From Companilactobacillus suantsaicola (lineage in GTDB: Bacteria > Bacillota > Bacilli > Lactobacillales > Lactobacillaceae): DNA of 64,000 bases. The translations under genes and the position numbers were made by a program. The notes under the pieces are model-generated. The model was given only the letters and a program-made list of their open reading frames with translations. It did not search any database and had not been told where the DNA came from. This document shows, one piece after another, positions 7,893 to 15,888 of the stretch (its first letter is position 1; each line of letters begins with the position of its first letter). The stretch lies in assembly GCF_004745525.1 (NCBI RefSeq), contig NZ_RKLY01000001.1, forward strand, positions 102,932 to 166,931, in the 5' to 3' direction.

Positions 7893-9233
7893 ATGTTTAA
7901 CAAGTTAGAAAGCGGCTTAATGCCAGTGGCTGAAAAGCTGGGCAGAAACAAGATTTTAGTTGCCATCAGAGATGGTTTTTTAATCACTACCCCATTAATT
8001 ATTGTTGGTTCATTTTTCTTACTATTTTCAAATTTTCCAATACCAGGTTGGGAAGGATTCTGGAATAATATTTTAGGTGATAATTGGTCATCATGGTTTA
8101 CAAATGTTTCAGGAGCAGTTTTTGACATGATTGGTTTCTTATCATGTATGGGGACTGCTTATGCTTATGGTAGACAATTAAAAGTTGACGCAATTCAAGG
8201 AGCAGCCGTTGCAATTATCGGTTATTTGATTTTGACACCTTTACAAATAACGGCAAAAGGATTGAAAGATCCATTGAGTGCGATTGATATGCAATATCTT
8301 GGAACTAACGGAATATTTTTAGGTTTAGTAGTGGCATTGCTTTCTGTTCAAGTTTATGCCTATGCAACTAAAAAGGGATGGACTATTAAGATGCCTGATG
8401 GTGTCCCACCAGCAGTCACTCAATCATTTGCTGCTTTAGTACCAAGTGGAATTGTTATGGTTATTTTCTTCTTTATTAGAATTGGCTTTGAATTTACAAC
8501 ATTCCAAACATTCCATAATTTTATTTTTGAAATTTTACAAACACCGTTAAAGGGTGTCGGTAATACGTTAACTGCTCAGATTGTATATTCCTTAGCATGT
8601 ACAATTTTCTGGTTCTTTGGAATTAATGGACCAGCAGTTGCAAATTCAGTTTTTGGCCCAATTACAAGGGTTCTTACGATGGAAAACTTGGATGCTTTTC
8701 AGGCAGGGAAAGCCTTGCCTAATATTTTTACTGATCCATTCTCAAACTTCTTCACAAACTTTGGCGGTGGGGGAAGTACCTTGTCGCTGATTATCATTAT
8801 GATATTTTTCTGTAAATCTGAAAGAATTAAAAAGTTAGCTAATTTGTCATTGGTGCCTGGAATTTTTGGTATTAATGAACCAATTATTTTTGGACTTCCA
8901 ATTGTTTTAAATCCAATTATTATTATTCCATTTATATTAGTTCCTACGATGAATTTGATTTTGTCAACTATTGTTACAAAGATTGGATTAATTCCTTACA
9001 CAAATGGTGTGGCCTTACCGTGGACCACTCCAATAGGATTTTCAGGTTACTTATCTACAGGTAGTTTAGTAGCCTCGTTATGGCAATTCGTTCTATTGGC
9101 TTTAGGATGTTTAGTTTACTATCCATTTATAAAAACATTGGATAAGCAATATTTGAAAGAGGAAGCTGAAGCTAAAAAATCAAAAGAAACAGATGATTTA
9201 TCGTTTGATGATCTTTCGTTAGACGATTTATAG
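7893..9233 (+). CDS. Orphan PTS EIIC, lactose/cellobiose family
   Basis: 446 residues, about ten membrane segments. Family landmarks: SGLMPVAEKLGRNK at the N-terminus, and FGINEPIIFGLPIVLNP (about residue 325), the conserved loop of Lac-family EIIC. No EIIA or EIIB gene is in the operon, so it must borrow them (the EIIB/EIIA genes at 25.3-27.2 kb are possible) or work without phosphorylation. The C-terminus ends in an acidic repeat, DDLSFDDLSLDDL, absent from most family members I know. GAGGTGA precedes the start. Substrate unknown. Confidence 0.85.
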   Translation: MFNKLESGLMPVAEKLGRNKILVAIRDGFLITTPLIIVGSFFLLFSNFPIPGWEGFWNNILGDNWSSWFTNVSGAVFDMIGFLSCMGTAYAYGRQLKVDAIQGAAVAIIGYLILTPLQITAKGLKDPLSAIDMQYLGTNGIFLGLVVALLSVQVYAYATKKGWTIKMPDGVPPAVTQSFAALVPSGIVMVIFFFIRIGFEFTTFQTFHNFIFEILQTPLKGVGNTLTAQIVYSLACTIFWFFGINGPAVANSVFGPITRVLTMENLDAFQAGKALPNIFTDPFSNFFTNFGGGGSTLSLIIIMIFFCKSERIKKLANLSLVPGIFGINEPIIFGLPIVLNPIIIIPFILVPTMNLILSTIVTKIGLIPYTNGVALPWTTPIGFSGYLSTGSLVASLWQFVLLALGCLVYYPFIKTLDKQYLKEEAEAKKSKETDDLSFDDLSLDDL

Positions 9234-9246
9234 AGAGGTGAGCGCT

Positions 9247-9768
9247 ATGAAAATTATTTTTATTTTTGATCAAATTCAAGCTGGATTAGGTGGTAAAGAA
9301 AACGGAAACGTTGAGTTAGGTGGAAAAAAACTTGGAATTGGATCTACCAATATGTTTGATTCGCTTTTAAAAGAGGATAATTCGGAAATAATTGCAACTT
9401 TATATAGCGGTGATGATTACTTCTTGAAAAATCATGAAATTGTATCTAAAAAAATGGCGGCTATGGTTAGGAAATTACAACCTGATATTGTTATTTGTGG
9501 TCCAGCATTTAACTATGAAAAATTTGGAAAAATGTGTGGAGAAGTAGGATTCAAGATTGAACAAAAGGTTCATATTCCGGTGGTTGCTGCAATGTCTGTA
9601 GAATGTACTGAAGCAATTTCTGAATACAAAGACAAAATTGATATAGTAAAAATGCCTAAAAAAGGTGGAACTGGACTAACTGCTTCTCTCAAGAATATTA
9701 TTGATTTAGCAAAGAAAAAGGTTCAGAAGGAAGATTACTCTGATTTGAAGAAAGAAATCTGTTACTGA
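9247..9768 (+). CDS. Short GrdB-related protein
   Basis: 173 residues. The sequence QAGLGGKENGNVELGGKKL near the N-terminus and VICGPAFNYEKFGKMCGEVG near residue 80 match the N-terminal half of GrdB, the substrate-binding subunit of glycine/sarcosine/betaine reductases. Full GrdB is over 400 residues and has a C-terminal selenocysteine motif; this protein is less than half as long, and I see no Sec (in-frame TGA) or CxxC. It belongs to the group annotated as GrdB-related putative oxidoreductase, whose reaction I do not know. GAGGTGAGCGCT before ATG 9247 fixes the start. Confidence 0.75.
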   Translation: MKIIFIFDQIQAGLGGKENGNVELGGKKLGIGSTNMFDSLLKEDNSEIIATLYSGDDYFLKNHEIVSKKMAAMVRKLQPDIVICGPAFNYEKFGKMCGEVGFKIEQKVHIPVVAAMSVECTEAISEYKDKIDIVKMPKKGGTGLTASLKNIIDLAKKKVQKEDYSDLKKEICY

Positions 9769-9776
9769 GGAGATTA

Positions 9777-10841
9777 ATGATGAATTCGATGGTAGATAAA
9801 ACATTATTAAATGAGGTTATCAACGCACCAGGGGTTTCCGGAAATGAAAAGGCCATTTCACAAGTACTTAGAAATGAATTTAAAAAGTACTCTGATGAAA
9901 TTATATATGATAATTTGGGGTCAATTTATGCAGTAAAAAAGAGTAAACAAAAAAATGCTCCACACGTTTTGATTTCTGGTCATATGGATGAAGTGGGATT
10001 TATTATTAAAAAATTCAATGAGAACGGAACGGTAAAGGCACTTTCCTTAGGTGAAATTAATAAAAATTGTTTATTAGGAACAGCAGTTCTACTACCAGCT
10101 CGGGATTTACATGGTACTATTTTAGGATTCGATGTTGAGGGTAATGCATTAGATTCTAAAGGAGATGTGCTCATTGATTTTGGGTTTAGTAATTTAAATG
10201 AACTAGAAGAAAGTGATATTAAATTAGGTGATAGAGTTTCTTTTCTTCCAGTTCTGAATAAAAATGAAAACTCAAGTAAAATATTTGCTAGTAATTGGAA
10301 TGGAAGATATGCTCCTCTAATGGAAATTGAGTTTCTAAAAGAAATACAAAATGAATCATTTGATTTTGATTTGTTTGTTGGGTGTACTGTCCAGGAACAA
10401 GTTGGGTTACGAGGTGTTCAAACTGCTACGAATTTGGTTAAACCAGACTTGGGAATTGTACTGGATACAGATCAGGCCTTTGATTATCAAGAAAAAGTTG
10501 ATGATAGAATTGGTTGCTTAGGAAAAGGACTATTAGTTAATTTTTATGATAAAACGGTTTTGCCAAATCGATTACTAATTTCTGAGCTTAAAAAATTGTG
10601 TCGTAATAAGAGGATTCCGTTCCAATTTTATTATTCAATGGAAGGGTCAGATGCAGCCTGGATTAATAAGCTAAGAACTGGATGCCCAACACTATTTATA
10701 AATGTTCCTATCAGAAATATGAATACCCCTAACTCTGTTCTTGATTTAAATGATTTTTCATCTGCCAAAGAAGCACTTTTAGATTTTGTTGGAGAATTGA
10801 ATACAGATAAAATTCAATCATTTAAAGAAGAGAATAGGTAG
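9777..10841 (+). CDS. M42 family peptidase-like protein, metal site degraded
   Basis: 354 residues with the M42 (glutamyl aminopeptidase / TET) fold throughout. The first metal motif is intact (SGHMDEVGF), as is VLDTDQAFD. Three other ligands are replaced compared with the next gene: AFDDR becomes NWNGR (bridging Asp lost), QEEVG becomes QEQVG (Glu to Gln), and RYMHS becomes RNMNT (His lost). It is therefore probably inactive as a di-metal peptidase and may be a subunit, regulator or binding protein. GAGGAG at 9767-9772 suits ATG 9780 or 9777. Confidence 0.85.
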   Translation: MMNSMVDKTLLNEVINAPGVSGNEKAISQVLRNEFKKYSDEIIYDNLGSIYAVKKSKQKNAPHVLISGHMDEVGFIIKKFNENGTVKALSLGEINKNCLLGTAVLLPARDLHGTILGFDVEGNALDSKGDVLIDFGFSNLNELEESDIKLGDRVSFLPVLNKNENSSKIFASNWNGRYAPLMEIEFLKEIQNESFDFDLFVGCTVQEQVGLRGVQTATNLVKPDLGIVLDTDQAFDYQEKVDDRIGCLGKGLLVNFYDKTVLPNRLLISELKKLCRNKRIPFQFYYSMEGSDAAWINKLRTGCPTLFINVPIRNMNTPNSVLDLNDFSSAKEALLDFVGELNTDKIQSFKEENR

Positions 10842-10853
10842 GTGTCAGTAAAG

Positions 10854-11948
10854 ATGGTTAAATTTAATGAAGTAGATTTGAATTTGTTAAAAAATCTATC
10901 TGAAGCTGATGGAATTGGTGGAAGAGAAAGGGAAGTTAGTAGAGTAGTAACCTCATTTGGTGAAAAGTATTCTGATGAAATAGAATATGATAACTTGGGG
11001 TCAACTATTTTAAAGTCCTATGGTGATAAAAAAGGGCCAATAATCATGTTGTCTAGTCATATGGATGAAGTTGGGTTTATGGTTAGAAGTATTACTGATG
11101 ATGGGTATATAAAATTGCTTCCTGTTGGAGGCTGGTGGGGACATGTTATGCCAGCGCAAGAAATGACGATCACCACTGAGGATAATAAAAAAATTATTGG
11201 AGTGGTTGGATCAAGAGCACCGCATGGTCTACCAGATAGTATTAAGAATAAAGTGATTGCACCCAAAGATTTATTTTTAGATATTGGTGTTCCGTCGAGA
11301 AAATATGCAGAACATTTAGGTATTCAAATTGGAGATATGATTACCCCAAATGTAAAATTTAGACAAATGAATGATCCTAATTATTTAATGGGAAAAGCTT
11401 TTGATGATCGTTTAAGCGTCGGAGCTGCATTGGAAGTGATGAGAAATCTTTCTATGGAAAGTCATTATGCCGATGTCTATCATGCCGCAACGGTTCAAGA
11501 AGAAGTTGGTATACGTGGTGCTAGAACAGCAGTTCATACCATTAAACCCGATATCGCGATTGCTATGGATGTTACCACTGCAACAGATACACCAATTGAT
11601 GATGAAGGGATGAAACTAGGCGGAGGAGTGATTCTATCTGTACTGGATTCATTAACCATGGCAAACAATGGTTTGCTTCAAACAATGGAAGATATAGTTT
11701 CTGATTTGAATCTAGATGTAAGATATGACTTTATGACTGTTGGTGGAACCGATGCATGTAACATTCACAAGATGCTGGAAGGTGTTTTAACGATGACAAT
11801 TTCAATGCCGACCCGTTATATGCATTCACCAAGATTGATGGTTCATAGACGTGACTATGAACAAACTATAAAATTGATAACAGAATTTTGTCGACGTGCT
11901 GATTGGTCAACAGTAGATAAATTAAAGAAATCAGCAGGAATAAAATAA
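10854..11948 (+). CDS. M42 family metallopeptidase (glutamyl aminopeptidase-like), intact active site
   Basis: 364 residues. All expected M42 residues are visible: SSHMDEVGF, AFDDRLSVG (bridging Asp), QEEVGIRG (catalytic and metal Glu), MDVTTATDTP and RYMHSPR. Such enzymes form large self-compartmentalised aminopeptidase shells. Paralogue of the preceding degenerate M42. The frame is open from GTG 10842, but AGGTAGGTG at 10836-10844 points to ATG 10854. Last gene of the GntR operon; a terminator follows. Confidence 0.9.
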   Translation: MVKFNEVDLNLLKNLSEADGIGGREREVSRVVTSFGEKYSDEIEYDNLGSTILKSYGDKKGPIIMLSSHMDEVGFMVRSITDDGYIKLLPVGGWWGHVMPAQEMTITTEDNKKIIGVVGSRAPHGLPDSIKNKVIAPKDLFLDIGVPSRKYAEHLGIQIGDMITPNVKFRQMNDPNYLMGKAFDDRLSVGAALEVMRNLSMESHYADVYHAATVQEEVGIRGARTAVHTIKPDIAIAMDVTTATDTPIDDEGMKLGGGVILSVLDSLTMANNGLLQTMEDIVSDLNLDVRYDFMTVGGTDACNIHKMLEGVLTMTISMPTRYMHSPRLMVHRRDYEQTIKLITEFCRRADWSTVDKLKKSAGIK

Positions 11949-11958
11949 TTTGGAAAAG

Positions 11959-11990
11959 TGGTTGAATTTATTAGATTCAGCCATTTTTTT
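11959..11990 (+). terminator. Terminator of the GntR/M42 operon
   Basis: Stem TGGTTGAAT / GATTCAGCCA (one G-T pair) with seven T after it, starting 11 bases after the M42 stop codon. It bounds the operon begun at 4779. Confidence 0.75.
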
Positions 11991-12037
11991 ATGTAAAGGA
12001 TTACAATTGAAGTAAAAGTAAAACAAAGGAGAAGATT

Positions 12038-12808
12038 ATGGACATAAAAATGATTGCCATTGATATGGATGGCACTCTTTTGGATGATAAAAAGAAAATT
12101 TCCGCTGATAATAAGCTAGCAATTAAAAAAGCTTTGGATCAAGGCATAAAAGTTGTTTTGAATTCAGGTCGTTCTTATGATGGCATAATTGATAGCTGCC
12201 ATGAATTAGGGATATCAGGTGGTGATCAATATATTATCGAGTTTGGCGGTAATATAATTGAAAGTTTAAATAAGAAAATTCATTATCGAAAAGTTTTAGA
12301 AAATACCACTTGTCAAGAAATTGCTGAGCAATTAACCGATGAAAAAATCACGCATATTTTAATCGATACTAAAGGAAATATTTACGACTCCTATCAAGAA
12401 TGGATGGAGAAACGAATGCTTGATCCGGAATTAGGTATTGTAAAGTTTTTGATGCACACAAGAAAGCACAAATTAAATGCATTAGCTGCAAAATTGCATC
12501 AAAAATTTGATCAAAAATTCTTTATCGTTATAACGAGTCCACGAGATATTGAACTATTTCCGAAAGATGTTAATAAGGGCCTAGCCTTACAAAAACTAGC
12601 TAAGCGTCTAAAAATTAATATGAAGCAAGTATTGACGATTGGTGATTTGGATAATGATGTACCAATGTTGAAATTAGCTGGTATGGGAGTTGCCATGGCT
12701 AATTCACCACAAAGGATTAAAGATTTCGCTGATGACATAACGCTTGATAACAATCATAGCGGCGTTGCAGCGGCAATTAAAAAATATGCATTAGATGAGG
12801 ATAAGTAA
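12038..12808 (+). CDS. Cof-type HAD hydrolase (sugar phosphatase-like)
   Basis: 256 residues. HAD motifs: DMDGTLLDD (residue 8), NSGRS (about 43), a Lys in the region before GDLDNDVPML (about 205). The long C2B cap marks the Cof/YidA group, which dephosphorylates sugar phosphates, FMN or PLP. RBS AAAGGAGAAG precedes ATG. The stop codon overlaps the start of the next, paralogous gene by one base (TAATG). Substrate cannot be told. Confidence 0.88.
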   Translation: MDIKMIAIDMDGTLLDDKKKISADNKLAIKKALDQGIKVVLNSGRSYDGIIDSCHELGISGGDQYIIEFGGNIIESLNKKIHYRKVLENTTCQEIAEQLTDEKITHILIDTKGNIYDSYQEWMEKRMLDPELGIVKFLMHTRKHKLNALAAKLHQKFDQKFFIVITSPRDIELFPKDVNKGLALQKLAKRLKINMKQVLTIGDLDNDVPMLKLAGMGVAMANSPQRIKDFADDITLDNNHSGVAAAIKKYALDEDK

Positions 12809-13620
12809 TGGATTATAAATTGATAGCACTAGATATGGACGATACGCTCTTGACTTCTGAGAAAACAATCTCAACTAAGAATATTTCAGTAATCAAAAAA
12901 GCCTTGGCCAAAGGCATTAAAGTTGTTCTTTGTTCAGGTAGAACTCATAACGCTATAACGGGTTATGCCGAGACATTAGGAATCAGTGGATCAGAACAGT
13001 ATATGATTACTAATGGTGGTGGCATTATTGAAAATATGGACGGTAAAGTCATTTACCAACAAACTTTAAGTAATCAATTTTATCGAGAATTTGTTGATTT
13101 TGCACAAAGAAATCGTTTGAATTATAACGTCGTTGATTCAAAAGGTCAGACTTACACTAGTCATTTTGAAAATATTGATAAATACACTATCACCCAAGCT
13201 TTTGAAAATGATAATGGACTCTTGATTCGTGAACCAGATGAATTGCCGGGAGATTTTGAAATCGTCAAAGCAATCATTAATGGGAACGAGAAGAAACTCG
13301 ATTCGATTTCACAAATGGTACACGAACGTTTTGATCAAGATTACTTTGTGGTTAGAACTGGGGTCGGCTTTCTAGAGATTTTCCCGCAACATGTTAATAA
13401 AGGCGTCGCTGTTAAAAATTTGGCGGAGTCTCTTGATATTGATCTCAAGCAAGTTATTGCCATGGGTGATCGGGATAATGATATTCCTATGATCAAGCTT
13501 GCTGGCGTGGGTGTTGCGATGGACAATGCCACGGAAGGGGTTAAAGAAGTCTGTGATTTCGTAACGGCTGATAACAACCATGATGGTGTTGGTTTAGCAA
13601 TAGAGAAGTTTGCTTTGTAA
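12808..13620 (+). CDS. Cof-type HAD hydrolase, tandem paralogue
   Basis: 270 residues. HAD motifs DMDDTLLTS, CSGRT and GDRDNDIPMI (about 215), C2B cap. Clearly related to the preceding gene along its whole length and coupled to it by a one-base stop/start overlap. The variant DMDD in motif I is common in Cof proteins. Just before the dha operon, but a separate promoter follows it. Confidence 0.88.
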   Translation: MDYKLIALDMDDTLLTSEKTISTKNISVIKKALAKGIKVVLCSGRTHNAITGYAETLGISGSEQYMITNGGGIIENMDGKVIYQQTLSNQFYREFVDFAQRNRLNYNVVDSKGQTYTSHFENIDKYTITQAFENDNGLLIREPDELPGDFEIVKAIINGNEKKLDSISQMVHERFDQDYFVVRTGVGFLEIFPQHVNKGVAVKNLAESLDIDLKQVIAMGDRDNDIPMIKLAGVGVAMDNATEGVKEVCDFVTADNNHDGVGLAIEKFAL

Positions 13621-13624
13621 TAAT

Positions 13625-13678
13625 TTGGGAAAAATTTCCAGAAATAATATAATAAAATTGTATTGAAAACGTTTAGGG
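13625..13678 (+). promoter_or_regulatory. dha operon promoter with CcpA (cre) site
   Basis: TTGGGA (13625-13630), 17 bases, TATAAT (13648-13653). A cre-like sequence TTGAAAACGTTTAGGG (13663-13678) lies just after the expected transcription start, the usual position for CcpA roadblock repression. It matches the cre core except for the last CW positions. Carbon catabolite repression of dihydroxyacetone use is therefore likely. Confidence 0.6.
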
Positions 13679-13686
13679 AGGTAATT

Positions 13687-14679
13687 ATGAAAAAAATCAT
13701 TAATAAAACTGAGGATATTGTTTCCGAGATGATTGCTGGTCTTGTCAAAACTAATCCAAAGCTCGTTAAACAAATTGAGGGAACCACAGCGGTTGTCAGA
13801 AATGACGTAAAATTCTCACAAACTAAACAAGTTGGTGTCGTCTCTGGTGGTGGCTCAGGTCATGAACCATTGCATGCTGGTTATGTTGGCGATGGAATGT
13901 TGAGTGCTGCGGTTGCTGGTGAGGTCTTTACTTCACCAACTCCTGATCAAATTTATGAAGCAATTAAGGCAGTTGATCAAGGTCTAGGTGTTTTATTGAT
14001 TGTTAAAAATTATTCTGGTGATGTCATGAATTTTGACATGGCTAAGGAAATGGCTGAAGCGGATGACATTAAGATTGAGACAATTGTTGTCGATGATGAT
14101 ATTTCAGTTGAAAATAGTGAATTCACTCAAGGAAAAAGAGGCGTGGCTGGAACCGTTCTAGTTGAAAAGATTGTTGGTGCTGCAGCTCGCTCGGGTATGA
14201 ATTTGGCCGATTTAGCGGCTTTAGGTCAAAAGGTGATCGACAATACGAAGACGATTGGAATTGCCTTACAGGCTGCCACAGTTCCGGCTGTCGGACATCC
14301 TAGTTTTGAATTAAAGGATGATGAAGTCGAGTATGGAATCGGTATTCACAATGAACGTGGTTATTCAGTCGAGAAAATCAAACCTTCTAAGGAACTGGCC
14401 CACCAATTGATTGAAAAGATTATCCAAGAATTTTCTGATCAAACTGGCAAATTTGTTGTTCTAGTAAATGGTATGGGTGGCACACCGTTGATGGAACAAT
14501 ATATCTTTGCCAATGATGTTTTGAATGAATTAGCTGATAAAAAGATTCAAGTCGCCTTTAGCAAAGTGGGCAATAAAGTTACTTCACTTGATATGCAAGG
14601 TGTTTCGTTAACAATTATGAAGGCTGAAGATAGCTGGATCGATATGTTGGAAGAACCAGTTAATACGATTGGTTGGTAG
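13687..14679 (+). CDS. dhaK: PTS-dependent dihydroxyacetone kinase, subunit DhaK
   Basis: 330 residues. Binds dihydroxyacetone through a covalent hemiaminal bond to a His in the GIGIH motif, seen here near residue 218. The GGGSGHEPLHAGYVGDGML segment (about residue 55) is diagnostic. Works with DhaL (ADP carrier) and DhaM (PTS phosphodonor) encoded directly downstream. The in-frame TTG at 13663 is upstream of the AGGGAGG site, so ATG 13687 is used. GIGIHNERG differs from the more usual GIGIHGEPG. Confidence 0.95.
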   Translation: MKKIINKTEDIVSEMIAGLVKTNPKLVKQIEGTTAVVRNDVKFSQTKQVGVVSGGGSGHEPLHAGYVGDGMLSAAVAGEVFTSPTPDQIYEAIKAVDQGLGVLLIVKNYSGDVMNFDMAKEMAEADDIKIETIVVDDDISVENSEFTQGKRGVAGTVLVEKIVGAAARSGMNLADLAALGQKVIDNTKTIGIALQAATVPAVGHPSFELKDDEVEYGIGIHNERGYSVEKIKPSKELAHQLIEKIIQEFSDQTGKFVVLVNGMGGTPLMEQYIFANDVLNELADKKIQVAFSKVGNKVTSLDMQGVSLTIMKAEDSWIDMLEEPVNTIGW

Positions 14680-14694
14680 AAAGGAAGGTTTTTC

Positions 14695-15279
14695 ATGGAA
14701 TTAAGTTTAGCTGATACTAAAAAATGGATTGAATTATTTGTTCAAAAAGTTGAGAGCGAGAAATCACAATTAAATGAATTAGATACAGCTATCGGTGATG
14801 GTGATCACGGTACTAATATGGATCGTGGCATGAAGGCCATTACTGATGCATTTTCAAAAAAAGAGCCTGAAGATATCGTTAGTTTGCACAAAACGGTTGC
14901 TTTTGCCCTGATTCAAAAAGTTGGTGGGGCCTCAGGTCCTCTTTATGGCACTGCCTTTTTAGACATGTCGAAGAAAGCCAAAGACGATGCTGATTTAACG
15001 ACTTTGATCCAAACTGGCTTGGCTGGTTTGAAACGTCGAGGACAATCCGATGTTGGTATGAAGACCATGATCGATGTTTGGGAACCAGTGGCTAATGCCC
15101 TAAAAGCTGATGAATTTAACCAGAGTGTGATTGATGAAGCTTTAACTAGCAATAAAGCTTTAGTTGCTACTAAAGGACGTGCCAGTTATTTGGAAGAGAA
15201 ATCAAAAGGTCATCTCGATCCAGGAGCTCAATCAAGTGCTTACTTATTTGAAGCTTTACTAACTGTGTTAGGAGCATAA
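14695..15279 (+). CDS. dhaL: Dihydroxyacetone kinase, ADP-binding subunit DhaL
   Basis: 194 residues. Carries the Mg-ADP binding motif IGDGDHGTNMDRG near residue 33, then GGASGPLYGT and the PGAQSSAYL segment typical of DhaL. Receives phosphate from DhaM onto its tightly bound ADP and passes it to dihydroxyacetone held by DhaK. Fifteen bases after dhaK. Confidence 0.95.
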   Translation: MELSLADTKKWIELFVQKVESEKSQLNELDTAIGDGDHGTNMDRGMKAITDAFSKKEPEDIVSLHKTVAFALIQKVGGASGPLYGTAFLDMSKKAKDDADLTTLIQTGLAGLKRRGQSDVGMKTMIDVWEPVANALKADEFNQSVIDEALTSNKALVATKGRASYLEEKSKGHLDPGAQSSAYLFEALLTVLGA

Positions 15280-15283
15280 TTTT

Positions 15284-15652
15284 ATGAAATACGGAATTCT
15301 AATAGTATCCCATTCAAAAGATATCGCTATCGGAGTTAAAAAATTAATTGAACAGGCGGCACCGAAATTATCGATCACGACTGCAGGTGGAACTGACGAT
15401 GGTGAAATTGGTTCATCACTAGAGAAGATTCAAACCGCAGTTGAAAAAAATTCTGGTGATGAAATATTGGCTTTTTATGATCTGGGAAGTTCCAAAATGA
15501 ATCTTGAAATGATGATAGAAATGACTGACAAAAAGATTCATAAATATGATGTTGCTTTAGTCGAAGGAGCTTACGCTGCAGCGACTTTAGCAGAAATTGA
15601 ATCACCTTTAGAGACGATTGAAAAGACCTTAGAACCACTTAAAATTAAATAG
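15284..15652 (+). CDS. dhaM: Dihydroxyacetone kinase phosphotransfer subunit DhaM (EIIA-Man type)
   Basis: 122 residues, a single mannose-type EIIA domain like other Firmicutes DhaM, without the HPr and EI-like parts found in Escherichia coli. The phospho-acceptor His lies in ILIVSHSKDIA (residue 10); GGTDDGEIG and YDLGSSKMN are family landmarks. Follows dhaL by four bases. No glycerol dehydrogenase or facilitator gene adjoins the operon. Confidence 0.93.
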   Translation: MKYGILIVSHSKDIAIGVKKLIEQAAPKLSITTAGGTDDGEIGSSLEKIQTAVEKNSGDEILAFYDLGSSKMNLEMMIEMTDKKIHKYDVALVEGAYAAATLAEIESPLETIEKTLEPLKIK

Positions 15653-15660
15653 TTTTGGTC

Positions 15661-15698
15661 AAAGACACATTCCAAAAATTAAAGAATGTGTCTTTTTT
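15661..15698 (+). terminator. Terminator of dhaKLM
   Basis: Perfect stem AAAGACACATTC / GAATGTGTCTTT with an 11-base loop and a T run, nine bases after the dhaM stop. Confidence 0.9.
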
Positions 15699-15735
15699 TG
15701 TCCAAAATGTCTATAAAATTAGAGCAACTTTAATA

Positions 15736-15764
15736 TTGATTGTATATATTAGCTCGATTATACT
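15736..15764 (+). promoter_or_regulatory. Second copy of the GntR-type promoter/operator
   Basis: TTGATT (15736-15741), 17-base spacer, TATACT (15759-15764). The first 13 bases and the GATTATACTA block are identical to the promoter at 4779-4807. The operator palindrome is degraded on its right half (GATTGTATATATTAGC instead of ...ACAATC). The gene served is the C26 hydrolase at 15889, after an AT-rich leader of about 118 bases. Suggests co-regulation with the 4.8-11.9 kb operon. Confidence 0.65.
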
Positions 15765-15888
15765 AGATAATATATTAAATTATTAGATATTTATTAGTAA
15801 TTATTTAATAATATTAATAAAACATTTGACAGATTAATTTAGAGTGTTAATCTTACAATTAAAATTATAAAAAGGGGGTTCAATCTCT

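Noticed and set aside
13341..13787. 148-codon minus-strand frame spanning the HAD gene end and dhaK start
   Set aside because: Runs across a promoter and two genuine genes on the other strand.
15826..15870. TTGACA at 15826-15831 as an additional promoter for the C26 gene
   Set aside because: No acceptable -10 box at 16-18 bases.
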